Assembly (NCBI GenBank): GCA_030692355.1
Contig: JAUYCF010000094.1
Coordinates: forward strand, 1 to 64,000
DNA: 64,000 bases
Direction of reading: 5' to 3'
DNA from: Thiobacillus sp.
GTDB taxonomy: Bacteria; Pseudomonadota; Gammaproteobacteria; Burkholderiales; Thiobacillaceae
Positions 1 to 8,407 of the stretch are shown here, piece by piece. Every line of letters starts with the position of its first letter. The first letter of the stretch is position 1. The translations under genes were made by a program, and so were the position numbers. The notes beneath the pieces were generated by a model. That model had not been told where the DNA came from. It did no database searches and worked only from the letters and a program-made list of their open reading frames with translations.

Positions 1-375
1 TTGGTGACTTGTGGATTATGTTGACCGTGGTCTTGTCGTCACCCTTGCCAGCTAAGGTCTCAGGGTAAGCGCAGGGCATCAAGTCCACATAATCGAGGGG
101 TCTACATAATCGGCCTTATGTGGAGCTCCACATAAGGCCGATGACCTGCCTGCCATGGTTGTATGTCGACTGTCGCGTCCTCGGCCGAAGTAGACGTCGA
201 AACCCTGGCCTGCAACGACCGCTAGCTAGCGGCCCCGAGCGGCCGTTCGATGGGTGATGGTCTGAAGATTGTTATCTGAGCAGAGCGATCGCACCAGGCA
301 TCAAGTGCCACCCTCGGTAGGCTAGACCTGATAGATTTCGACCTTTACCACTGAAACCGACTTTATGCGATCTGA
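1..375. other. Left-edge non-coding stretch with palindrome
   Basis: No reading frame here looks like a real protein on either strand. The stretch holds a perfect 34-bp palindrome and several copies of an 11-mer like CCACATAATCG (listed separately), and near 220-250 a short self-complementary run around GCTAGCTAGC. It may be the edge of the mobile restriction island that follows, but no recombinase or attachment site can be identified. Confidence 0.5.
109..142. repeat. Perfect 34-bp palindrome beside restriction island
   Basis: The 17-base arm ATCGGCCTTATGTGGAG is followed directly by its exact reverse complement, giving a loop-less palindrome centred between 125 and 126. Related words (CCACATAATCG near 83-95 and CTACATAATCGG at 103-113) precede it as direct repeats, so the core CACATAA appears repeatedly in both orientations. 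No run of T follows, so a terminator is unlikely. It could be a recombinase core or a fused pair of element ends; this is inference. Confidence 0.6.
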
Positions 376-591
376 TCAACTGCTGCGGGAGCCCAGCCGA
401 CTGAGCCTTGGGTATCCGTCGAACAGATTGCCGAGCATCTGGGCGTGACGCGCGATTCGATTTACCGGTGGATTGACCGCAAGGGGCTGCCCGCGCATCG
501 AGTCGGCCGACTGTGGAAATTCAAAGTCTCCGAGTTGGATAACTGGGTTCGCGCGGGTGGCGCGGACGAAGCGCAACAAAAACAAGACTGA
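376..591 (+). CDS. Excisionase-family HTH protein, start unclear
   Basis: The frame encodes a MerR/excisionase-type winged helix (HTH_17): residues WVSVEQIAEHLGVTRDSIYR, then KGLPAHRVGRLWKFKVSELDN, the standard sequence of small DNA-binding proteins next to restriction genes. The open frame runs from a stop at 373-375 to TGA at 589-591, but no ATG, GTG or TTG lies before the conserved start of the domain. The only in-frame GTG (442) is inside the recognition helix. An ATG at 365 is in another frame, so an upstream frameshift, a non-standard start or a 5' truncation is possible. It probably regulates or belongs to the downstream mcrBC genes. Confidence 0.6.
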   Translation, partial: STAAGAQPTEPWVSVEQIAEHLGVTRDSIYRWIDRKGLPAHRVGRLWKFKVSELDNWVRAGGADEAQQKQD

Positions 592-604
592 TCGAAAAAA
601 ACCT

Positions 605-853
605 ATGGCCAAGACCAAGAAATCGACTCACCAACCCAGCTTGCCGTTTCCGTCGGCAGCCGGTTCCCTGCATCAGGATGGCAACTGGCTGTGGATTCCC
701 GTTGTTGATCAACAAAAGACCCTTGCGCAAGCACTGAACGACGCTGTCGCCAGTGCGAAGAACAAGCGCACCGAAACCGCCACCCTGCGTAAATCCGCCT
801 GGGCCGCCTTCGAATCCACCTTATTCACCGCATCCGAGGAGACCTCCGCATGA
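605..853 (+). CDS. Small hypothetical protein upstream of mcrB
   Basis: 82 residues starting with the Lys-rich MAKTKKST. The ATG at 605 was preferred because the longer frame upstream overlaps the HTH gene. The sequence is hydrophilic, without a recognisable domain; the middle holds a WLWIPVVDQQKTLAQALNDAV segment and the end looks helical. Its stop overlaps the mcrB start (ATGA), so the two are probably translationally coupled. Function unknown; by position a small accessory subunit or regulator of the McrBC system. Confidence 0.6.
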   Translation: MAKTKKSTHQPSLPFPSAAGSLHQDGNWLWIPVVDQQKTLAQALNDAVASAKNKRTETATLRKSAWAAFESTLFTASEETSA

Positions 854-3354
854 GCGACTTCCAGCAACAGTACGCACTATGGGATGAGTTCCTCTCAGTC
901 TGGCCGGCATCCCGGCTGGCGACGATGACGCTCGATGAATACAGTCAGGCGGGATCGAAGGACAGTTTCACCTACTGGATCGAGTCGGGCCTGGACAAAC
1001 TGGGCAGCATTTGGGGTGGCTCGTCATTCAAGTTCGGCGTGTTTTCCCGCAAGGATACCGAGGACAAGAAGTCCGACGCCAAGCTCTCCTACTCGGACAC
1101 CCACGGCTGGTACTCGTCCCTCGGAGCTTCGGCACAAGAAGCCTTCGAGAAAGTGCGCGGCCACGTCGTCCAGGTGGCAACGTTGGCGGCACAGGGTGAT
1201 CTTGACGGCATTGAAGCCTTCGAGCATCTGGGCGAGGCGTTCAAGTGGAAGATCGCCTTCCACTACCAGAGCCGGCAGGCACCGGTCATCGTGGACATTT
1301 TCAAGCGAGCACCGCTGGCAGCTTTCGTCGGCGGCACCGCGAGCCAGAGCATGGCCGCCTTGCAGAAGGCGGCGCTGGCCCAACGCCCCACCACGATGGG
1401 CATCCTGGAGTTCGGACGTCAGGTCTGGGAGGCGTGGAGCCAGAAGAATTTGGCGATCTGGAAGCTTTCGCACGGCAACCCTCCTAACTTCACCGATGTC
1501 GAGCGCCAGCAATACCTGGAGGGTCAGTGGGCGGTGATGCATCGCGATACCGGCAAAGAGCAGGGCAAGAAGTTCGCCGAGGCGCCAGTCGGTACGTTGT
1601 TCTTTCTCTGCCACGGCAACAGCCCGCAGCGCATCGGGCAGTTCACCTCCGAGGCCATGCCCTGCGAAAAGGGTGATGGTTGGTTGCAGCGCAGCTATCG
1701 GGTGCTGAAACCTGCAAAGCGCACGGATCGCTACACCGCTAATTCCAAGAACTGGTCGCCGCAGGGAAATTCGACCTTCTGGCAGGTGGGCGCGAACGAT
1801 CTGCCGGAATTCGAGAGCACCTTGCTGAAGCCCTATTTCGGCGCCGACCTGGCGGAATTGGCCGGCTTGGCCGGAGAGCCCATCGAGGCCGCCAGCCTCA
1901 ACGGGGTGCCGGCACCGACGCAATCGACACCTGCACCGATCATGGCCAGCAAGCCGGTCGGCGCGCCGCTGAATCGCATCTATTACGGGCCACCGGGTAC
2001 GGGCAAGACATTCGCGCTCACCCGTCTGCTCAAGAAGGATTACGAACAGGCAATGCATTCCGTCTCCCCCGAGGAATGGCGGAATCAGGTCATCGCCGAG
2101 AAAATCGCCATTCTGAAATGGTGGGAGGGTGCCGCTGCCGCCCTGTACGACTTGGGCGGTAAGGCCACAGTTCCAGAGATTGCCGCGCACCGTTTCATTG
2201 AAGCAATCAGAGACTCGAAGGGACGCGGGCAGGGCATTAAGCAAACGCTGTGGGGCATTTTGCAGCATCACACTATCGAATCGTCGCAGACTGTGAATAC
2301 TAAGTTGCGCATGGCGCCAGCAATCTTCGACAAATCGTCCGACTCGGTTTGGCAGTTCGCTGGTGACTGGCAGGACGCCTGTGCAGACTTGATCACCTTG
2401 GTGGACCAACTCAAAGCGGGCCAGCACGATGCAGTCACGGTGCAGCGCTACAGCTTTGTCACTTTCCACCAGTCCTACGGCTATGAAGAGTTTGTCGAGG
2501 GCCTGCGCCCGGTGTTGAACGGTGATGCCGAGGCTGGCGAGGTGGAGTACGCGATTCGCCCCGGCGTTTTCAAGGAACTATGCCGTATAGCCCGGCAGTC
2601 GCCCGACCAGCGTTTTGCGATGGTGATCGACGAGATAAATCGAGGCAACATTAGCAAGATTTTCGGCGAGTTGATTACGCTGATCGAGGCTGACAAGCGT
2701 GACCCGCTGGACGGGACGCAGCCACCCGCCGAGGTGACGTTGGCGTATTCCTGCGATAAGTTTTCCGTGCCAGCCAACGTGGATGTCATCGGCACGATGA
2801 ACACGGCGGATCGTTCGCTGGCATTGCTGGATACGGCTTTACGCCGGCGCTTTGACTTCGTGGCGCTGATGCCCGACACGCGACCTGAACCTGACCCTGC
2901 CGACCCGGACAGCGCGCCGCTGGCGGGCCTGGTAGTGACGCTCGAATCTGGCATCATCGATATTCGCCAGATGCTTGAGCGCATCAACGACCGCATCCAA
3001 GCTCTCTACGACCGCGATCATTGCATCGGTCACGCCTACTTCACCCACCTTCGGAATAAGGCTAATGGAAAGGAGCGATTCGAGGCATTGTCCGATACGT
3101 TCCGCAACCGCATAGTGCCGCTGCTGGAGGAGTATTTCTTCGAGGACTGGCAGAAGATTCGACTGGTGCTGGCGGACAACCAGAAAACGGACCCGCAGGC
3201 ACGGTTCATCATCGAGGTCGAGGATCGCGAGCAAGACCTGACGGCGCTATTTGGCAACGACCACGGTCTTGATGTGTATGCCACCAAGCGGCGCTACTCC
3301 TTGCAGAAGGAGGCATTCTCTAATCCTCTGGCCTACATCGGCGTGTATCAGTAG
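850..3354 (+). CDS. mcrB: McrB-type AAA+ GTPase of type IV restriction
   Basis: 834 residues. The C-terminal half is an AAA+ domain of the McrB family: Walker A GPPGTGKT near residue 380, Walker B MVIDEINRGN near residue 592, then the McrB-specific GTMNTADRSLALLDTALRRRF (guanine-binding NTAD plus the arginine sensor). The N-terminal 350 residues should hold the modified-base recognition domain; this part differs strongly between systems and I do not recognise its type. In known McrBC, McrB hexamers hydrolyse GTP, translocate and activate the McrC nuclease on methylated DNA. It overlaps the preceding small gene and sits 8 nt before mcrC. Confidence 0.9.
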   Translation: MSDFQQQYALWDEFLSVWPASRLATMTLDEYSQAGSKDSFTYWIESGLDKLGSIWGGSSFKFGVFSRKDTEDKKSDAKLSYSDTHGWYSSLGASAQEAFEKVRGHVVQVATLAAQGDLDGIEAFEHLGEAFKWKIAFHYQSRQAPVIVDIFKRAPLAAFVGGTASQSMAALQKAALAQRPTTMGILEFGRQVWEAWSQKNLAIWKLSHGNPPNFTDVERQQYLEGQWAVMHRDTGKEQGKKFAEAPVGTLFFLCHGNSPQRIGQFTSEAMPCEKGDGWLQRSYRVLKPAKRTDRYTANSKNWSPQGNSTFWQVGANDLPEFESTLLKPYFGADLAELAGLAGEPIEAASLNGVPAPTQSTPAPIMASKPVGAPLNRIYYGPPGTGKTFALTRLLKKDYEQAMHSVSPEEWRNQVIAEKIAILKWWEGAAAALYDLGGKATVPEIAAHRFIEAIRDSKGRGQGIKQTLWGILQHHTIESSQTVNTKLRMAPAIFDKSSDSVWQFAGDWQDACADLITLVDQLKAGQHDAVTVQRYSFVTFHQSYGYEEFVEGLRPVLNGDAEAGEVEYAIRPGVFKELCRIARQSPDQRFAMVIDEINRGNISKIFGELITLIEADKRDPLDGTQPPAEVTLAYSCDKFSVPANVDVIGTMNTADRSLALLDTALRRRFDFVALMPDTRPEPDPADPDSAPLAGLVVTLESGIIDIRQMLERINDRIQALYDRDHCIGHAYFTHLRNKANGKERFEALSDTFRNRIVPLLEEYFFEDWQKIRLVLADNQKTDPQARFIIEVEDREQDLTALFGNDHGLDVYATKRRYSLQKEAFSNPLAYIGVYQ

Positions 3355-3362
3355 CCGAGGTA

Positions 3363-4715
3363 GTGACTGACGGAAATCGGATGAACGGGATCACCCTTTA
3401 CGAATTCGATGCGCTGACACCGCAGGCACCGGGCCTACAGGATGCAGAAGGCCTGCGCATCGTGCCGCCCAGGGTTTTCGAATGGCTGAAGTTACAGGCA
3501 CTGCGGGCGGTCGAGCCCAGTGAAGCCGGTTCCGCGTGGTTGCGGCTGACACAGCGGCGTGGCCGCCATGCCGTGCAGGTGACGAGTTACGTGGGCGTCA
3601 TCCGGGCACCGGATGGATTCCAGATCGAAGTTTTGCCGAAGGTCGGCAAGGCTATCGGCGGCGGTGACAAGGAGGCTCGGCAACTGCTGATCGAGATGCT
3701 GCGCTGCCTGGGCGGTTTTCGCCACGTGCAGACCGACAGCGCAAAACTGGCGGCAACACGAATGCCTTTGTTCGAAGTATTCATCGGAGAGTTTCTCCGG
3801 GCAGTCGAGCATGTCGTCAAGCGCGGCCTGCGTAGCGACTACATCGCCCGTCAAGACAACCTGTTCGCTTTGCGCGGCAAGTTGCAGTTGGCACCGCATC
3901 TGCGCCAGAACCTTTGCCGGCGGGATCGATTCTTCTCGGAGCACGACGAGTTCTCGACCAACCGCCCGGAGAATCGGCTGTTGCACGCGGCGTTACGCTG
4001 GATCTTATCGGTCACGGTATCGCAGACAAACCAGCAACTGGCCCGCGAACTGTGCTTCGTATTTGCCGATGTGCCGGTATCCGAGCACATAGCCCATGAC
4101 TTCCAGCGGGTGCGGCTGGATCGTGGCATGGCGCATTACGCCGATGGACTGGCCTGGGCGCGACTGATCCTGGAGGAAGCATCGCCACTTACGGGTGTCG
4201 GCGGCCATCGCGCCCCTTCCTTGCTGTTCCCGATGGAGGCAGTGTTCGAGGCCTTTGTCGCGAAGCACCTCGCACGACAACTGGAACGGCCTTTCACCCT
4301 GAAAACGCAGGCACGTAGTTTTTCGCTGGTCAGGCATCAGGAGCAGGACTGGTTCCGGCTCAAGCCCGATCTGTTGGTGAGGGAGTTCGCCACGGATCGA
4401 CTAGTGCTGGATACAAAATGGAAACTGATCGACGGCGCGAAATCCAACGGCTCGGAAAAGTACGGGCTGGGACAGAACGACTTCTATCAACTGCACGCCT
4501 ATGGACAAAGCTACCTCGATGGCCAGGGCGACGTGGTGCTAATCTACCCCAAGACCGATGCCTTCAGCCAGCCACTCCCCGTGTTCGAGTTTCCGAAGAG
4601 CAGAGGCCTGCGCCTGTGGGTGCTGCCGTTTTGCTTGCGGGATCACGTGCTGATACTTCCGGAGGATGGGAACCTGGTTCCACTGTTCGTACCGCAGCTT
4701 ACAGCGGCCAGTTGA
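3363..4715 (+). CDS. mcrC: McrC-type nuclease subunit
   Basis: 450 residues from a GTG start; an ATG six codons in (3381) is the alternative. The C-terminal part carries the PD-(D/E)xK motif of McrC: LKPDLLV, then LVLDTKWK. The N-terminal ITLYEFDALTP and QIEVLPKVGK regions match McrC/YjiW-type proteins. It partners with the upstream GTPase to cut modified DNA. It ends the island; about 200 bp without a convincing gene separate it from nifF, which points the other way. Confidence 0.9.
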   Translation: MTDGNRMNGITLYEFDALTPQAPGLQDAEGLRIVPPRVFEWLKLQALRAVEPSEAGSAWLRLTQRRGRHAVQVTSYVGVIRAPDGFQIEVLPKVGKAIGGGDKEARQLLIEMLRCLGGFRHVQTDSAKLAATRMPLFEVFIGEFLRAVEHVVKRGLRSDYIARQDNLFALRGKLQLAPHLRQNLCRRDRFFSEHDEFSTNRPENRLLHAALRWILSVTVSQTNQQLARELCFVFADVPVSEHIAHDFQRVRLDRGMAHYADGLAWARLILEEASPLTGVGGHRAPSLLFPMEAVFEAFVAKHLARQLERPFTLKTQARSFSLVRHQEQDWFRLKPDLLVREFATDRLVLDTKWKLIDGAKSNGSEKYGLGQNDFYQLHAYGQSYLDGQGDVVLIYPKTDAFSQPLPVFEFPKSRGLRLWVLPFCLRDHVLILPEDGNLVPLFVPQLTAAS

Positions 4716-4918
4716 ATCGAACCGGCCCCATTAGACACATCTGGGGGGTTGTTTAACTATTCAGACTGTTATTGCCGCCATTAGACTACCCCCCACCAGA
4801 CGTACTTCCGTAGGCCGTTCGTCACGGTTACGGGCTGGATCGCTCTCTCGAATGAAAGCTTGGAAGAACGGGTGGCCGAATCCGGACCATTTCAATCCTT
4901 CCAGAATCAGTCAGCCTC

Positions 4919-5515
<597 letters not shown>

Positions 5516-5524
5516 TCATTACCT

Positions 5525-5540
5525 AGCAAGCGGCGCGCCG
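5525..5540 (-). promoter_or_regulatory. Weak sigma-54 promoter candidate for nifF
   Basis: On the minus strand the sequence CGGCGCGCCGCTTGCT keeps the -24 GG and -12 TTGC of the sigma-54 consensus TGGCACG-N4-TTGCW with correct spacing, but departs at two positions of the -24 box. It lies about 60 bp before the nifF start, and the NifA site at 5616-5631 is roughly 75 bp upstream of it. Plausible, not certain. Confidence 0.4.
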
Positions 5541-5615
5541 GGACGGGCGTTTCGGGTGCATCCGGCAAGCGGCTGATTTCCCAAGCGGTTTTCTTCGGGC
5601 CTGCATCAGCCGCGT

Positions 5616-5631
5616 TGTTGCAAACCCGACA
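5616..5631. promoter_or_regulatory. NifA upstream activator site (iscA/nifF)
   Basis: Exact TGT-N10-ACA, the NifA binding consensus, about 95 bp upstream of the iscA -24/-12 promoter. As the site is palindromic it could serve nifF on the other side too. The internal word GCAAACCCGAC recurs at the nifV site near 11781-11791, which supports it as a real regulator site. Confidence 0.75.
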
Positions 5632-5725
5632 AGACCCCCTTCCGGTTGGGTTCCGCACACGGGGGTTGGGCGTGCGGCCGCAACATTCAATCGATAAAAC
5701 AAGGGCTTGGTGCCTGCCGCCGGGC

Positions 5726-5741
5726 TGGCATGGGGCTTGCG
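5726..5741 (+). promoter_or_regulatory. Sigma-54 promoter of iscA-nifUS
   Basis: TGGCATGGGGCTTGCG fits the -24/-12 consensus TGGCAC-N5-TTGC with one change (T for C at the end of the -24 box) and correct spacing. It lies 44 bp before the iscA start with a NifA site upstream, so these genes should be transcribed by RpoN with NifA. Confidence 0.8.
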
Positions 5742-5784
5742 ATATCCAGGGTGTATATCCCTTCACTCTGCCAGGAGGCAAACC

Positions 5785-6108
5785 ATGCTTACTCTTACCC
5801 CCAGCGCACTCTCCGCCGTAGAGAAATTCATCAAAGGTTCCGACACGCCGGTGGCGGGGCTACGCATCTCCATATCGGGCGGCGGCTGCTCCGGATTCCA
5901 GTACGGCATGCGGCTGGAAGAGGTCAAGGCCGAGGATGACGTCGAGGTCGCCGTGGGCGGCGTGAAGCTGCTGGTCGATCCCTTCTCCGCTCCGTTGCTG
6001 GACGGCGTGACGGTGGACTTCGTCGACAGCCTGAACGGCTCCGGCTTCAAGTTCGAGAACCCCAACGCCACCGCCAGCTGTGGCTGCGGTTCTTCCTTTT
6101 CTGCGTAA
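5785..6108 (+). CDS. iscA: IscA/HesB-type Fe-S carrier of nif cluster
   Basis: 107 residues of the A-type carrier family: [11 protein letters not shown] carries the first conserved Cys and the C-terminal SCGCGSSFS the other two. A strong ribosome site (AGGAGG) precedes the ATG. Such proteins accept or deliver Fe-S clusters; the gene opens the nifU-nifS operon as in Azotobacter (nif-specific IscA). Regulation by sigma-54 and NifA is visible upstream. Confidence 0.9.
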   Translation: MLTLTPSALSAVEKFIKGSDTPVAGLRISISGGGCSGFQYGMRLEEVKAEDDVEVAVGGVKLLVDPFSAPLLDGVTVDFVDSLNGSGFKFENPNATASCGCGSSFSA

Positions 6109-6122
6109 GTCAGGAGACAGCC

Positions 6123-7019
6123 ATGTGGGATTACTCGGACAAGGTCAAGGAACACTTCTTCCAGCCGCGCAACGCCGGGCCGCTGCCTGACGCCAACGCG
6201 GTGGGTGATGTCGGCTCGATTTCCTGCGGCGACGCGCTGCGCCTGATGCTGAAGGTGGACCCGGAAACGGAAACCATCGAGGAAGCCCACTTCCAGACTT
6301 TCGGCTGCGGCTCGGCGATCGCATCGTCGTCGGCGCTGACTGAAATCGTCAAGGGCATGAAGCTGGACGATGCGCTGAAGGTGAGCAACCAGGACATCGC
6401 CGATTATCTGGACGGCCTGCCGCCGGAGAAGATGCACTGCTCGGTGATGGGACGCGAGGCGCTGCAGGCCGCGATCGCCAACTACCGCGGCGAGGAGTGG
6501 AGCGACGACCACGAGGAAGGCGCGCTGATCTGCAAATGCTTCGCCATCGACGCGGTGCTGATCGAAGACACGGTGCGCGCCAACAACCTGTCGACGATGG
6601 AAGACGTGATCAACTACACCAAGGCTGGCGGCGGCTGCGCCTCGTGCCACGAAGGCATCGAGGAAATCCTCGCCAAGGTGCTGGCCGAGCGCGGCGAAAC
6701 CTTCAAGGCGGTGCCGGTGAAGCTCGACAAGGAAGCCCCCAAGCCCGGCAAGCTCACCAACCTGGAGCGCATTCGCCGCATCGAGGCGGTGCTGGAATCG
6801 GTGCGCCCGCAGCTGCAGCGCGACCACGGCGACATCGAGCTGGTCGACGTCGACGGCAAGACGGTCTACGTCAACATGACCGGCGCCTGCGCCGGCTGCC
6901 AGATGGAAGCGCTGACGCTGCAGGGCATCCAGGCGAAGCTGATGGAAGAACTGGGCGAGCTGATCAAGCTCGTCCCCACCCGCGCCGGTTCGCTGGCGCG
7001 CGCCACCAGTCAGCCGTAA
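6123..7019 (+). CDS. nifU: NifU Fe-S cluster scaffold
   Basis: 298 residues with the full three-domain NifU layout. The N-terminal IscU-like domain has Cys35, Asp37, Cys62 and Cys106; the central permanent [2Fe-2S] domain has Cys137, Cys139, Cys172 and Cys175 (ICKC and CASC); the C-terminal Nfu domain has the GACAGC motif near residue 256. The cysteine numbering is the same as in the characterised Azotobacter protein. It builds clusters from sulfur delivered by NifS for nitrogenase. It follows iscA by 14 nt. Confidence 0.95.
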   Translation: MWDYSDKVKEHFFQPRNAGPLPDANAVGDVGSISCGDALRLMLKVDPETETIEEAHFQTFGCGSAIASSSALTEIVKGMKLDDALKVSNQDIADYLDGLPPEKMHCSVMGREALQAAIANYRGEEWSDDHEEGALICKCFAIDAVLIEDTVRANNLSTMEDVINYTKAGGGCASCHEGIEEILAKVLAERGETFKAVPVKLDKEAPKPGKLTNLERIRRIEAVLESVRPQLQRDHGDIELVDVDGKTVYVNMTGACAGCQMEALTLQGIQAKLMEELGELIKLVPTRAGSLARATSQP

Positions 7020-7021
7020 CC

Positions 7022-7087
7022 GTAGGGTGCGCCATGCGCACCGTTCTGGACGCAATAACCTTGACCGGTGCGCATGGCGCACCCTAC
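7022..7087. repeat. Hairpin repeat between nifU and nifS
   Basis: Two perfect 22-bp inverted arms (GTAGGGTGCGCCATGCGCACCG and its complement) separated by 22 bp. The same element type, with a shorter core, occurs at 28122-28167, so it is a dispersed REP/MITE-like family. Inside the nifUS operon it could form a strong mRNA hairpin that protects or limits downstream expression; there is no T tract for termination. Confidence 0.8.
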
Positions 7088-7101
7088 TGAAGGAAACCAC
7101 C

Positions 7102-8310
7102 ATGCAAGGCATCTACCTCGACAACAACGCCACCACCCGCGTCGACCCCGCGGTGGTGGAAGTCATGCTGCCCTACTTCACCGAGCAGTTCGGCAACCCA
7201 TCGTCGCTGCACAGCTTCGGCAACAAGGTAGGCCTGGCGCTGAAGAAGGCGCGCATGCAGGTGCAGGAACTGCTGGGCGCCGAGCACGAGTCCGAGATCA
7301 TCTTCACCTCGTGCGGCACCGAGTCGGATTCGACGGCGATCCTCTCCGCGCTGAAAGCCAACCCCGAGCGGCGCGAGATCATCACCACGGTGCTGGAACA
7401 CCCGGCGATCCTGTCGCTGTATAGCCAACTGGAAAAAGAGGGCTACACCGCGCATTACCTGAAGGTCGACGGCAAGGGCCGCGTCGACATGGACGAATAC
7501 AAGCGGCTGCTGTCCGACAAGGTGGCGGTGGTGTCGGTGATGTGGGCCAACAACGAAACCGGCAGTTTCTTCCCGGTGCTGGAAATGGCCGAGCTGGCCA
7601 ACGCCGCCGGCGTGATGTTCCACACCGACGCGGTGCAGGCGGTGGGCAAGGTGCCGATCGACCTGAAGGCCAGCAAGATCGACATGCTGTCGCTGTCGGG
7701 CCACAAGCTGCATGCGCCCAAGGGCATCGGCGTGCTGTACCTGAAACGCGGCGTGCGCTTTCGTCCGCTGTTGAGAGGCGGCCACCAGGAACGCGGCCGC
7801 CGGGCCGGCACCGAGAACACCGCGTCCATCGTTGCGCTGGGCAAAGCCTGCGAAATGGCACTGGCGGCAATGGAACACGAGAACACCGAAGTGCGCCGCC
7901 TGCGCGACAAGCTCGAAGCCGGCATCCTCGCCAAAGTACCGCACGCCTTCGTCACCGGCGACGCCAGCAACCGCCTGCCCAACACCAGCAACATCGCGTT
8001 CGAATACATCGAAGGCGAAGCGATCCTGCTGCTGCTGAACAAGTTCGGCATCGCCGCCAGCTCGGGCTCGGCGTGCACCTCCGGCTCGCTCGAACCCAGC
8101 CACGTCATGCGCGCGATGGGCATTCCCTACACCGCCGCCCACGGCACCACGCGCTTCTCGCTGTCGCGCTACACCACGGAAGAAGAGATCGACCGCGTCA
8201 TCCAGGTGGTGCCGGAAATCGTCGCGCAGTTGCGCAAGCTGTCGCCCTACTGGGGCGAGAACGGCCCCTCGGCCGAGCCGGAAAAGGACTTCGCGCCGGT
8301 GTACGCCTGA
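7102..8310 (+). CDS. nifS: NifS cysteine desulfurase
   Basis: 402 residues, class V aminotransferase fold. The PLP lysine is Lys202 in SGHKLHAPKG, and the catalytic Cys325 sits in SSGSACTSGSLEPSH; both numbers equal those of Azotobacter NifS. It takes sulfur from cysteine and passes it to NifU. The ATG at 7102 was chosen for its AAGGAAA ribosome site; the longer upstream frame reads through the hairpin repeat. It is followed not by nifV, as is usual, but by a converging foreign-looking gene pair. Confidence 0.95.
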   Translation: MQGIYLDNNATTRVDPAVVEVMLPYFTEQFGNPSSLHSFGNKVGLALKKARMQVQELLGAEHESEIIFTSCGTESDSTAILSALKANPERREIITTVLEHPAILSLYSQLEKEGYTAHYLKVDGKGRVDMDEYKRLLSDKVAVVSVMWANNETGSFFPVLEMAELANAAGVMFHTDAVQAVGKVPIDLKASKIDMLSLSGHKLHAPKGIGVLYLKRGVRFRPLLRGGHQERGRRAGTENTASIVALGKACEMALAAMEHENTEVRRLRDKLEAGILAKVPHAFVTGDASNRLPNTSNIAFEYIEGEAILLLLNKFGIAASSGSACTSGSLEPSHVMRAMGIPYTAAHGTTRFSLSRYTTEEEIDRVIQVVPEIVAQLRKLSPYWGENGPSAEPEKDFAPVYA

Positions 8311-8407
8311 CGCACCCAACCGGTCGGCCCTGCTTCAATGCGGGGCTGATCGCCCATAGTCGTCCCTCCTTGGAGGGGCAAGCCAACGGTCCAATATTGC
8401 CATCTGT

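Noticed and set aside
1024-2469. Long minus-strand open frame opposite mcrB
   Set aside because: It is the shadow of a real gene; composition is repetitive in Leu/Arg/His and matches no family, while the plus strand carries all AAA+ motifs.
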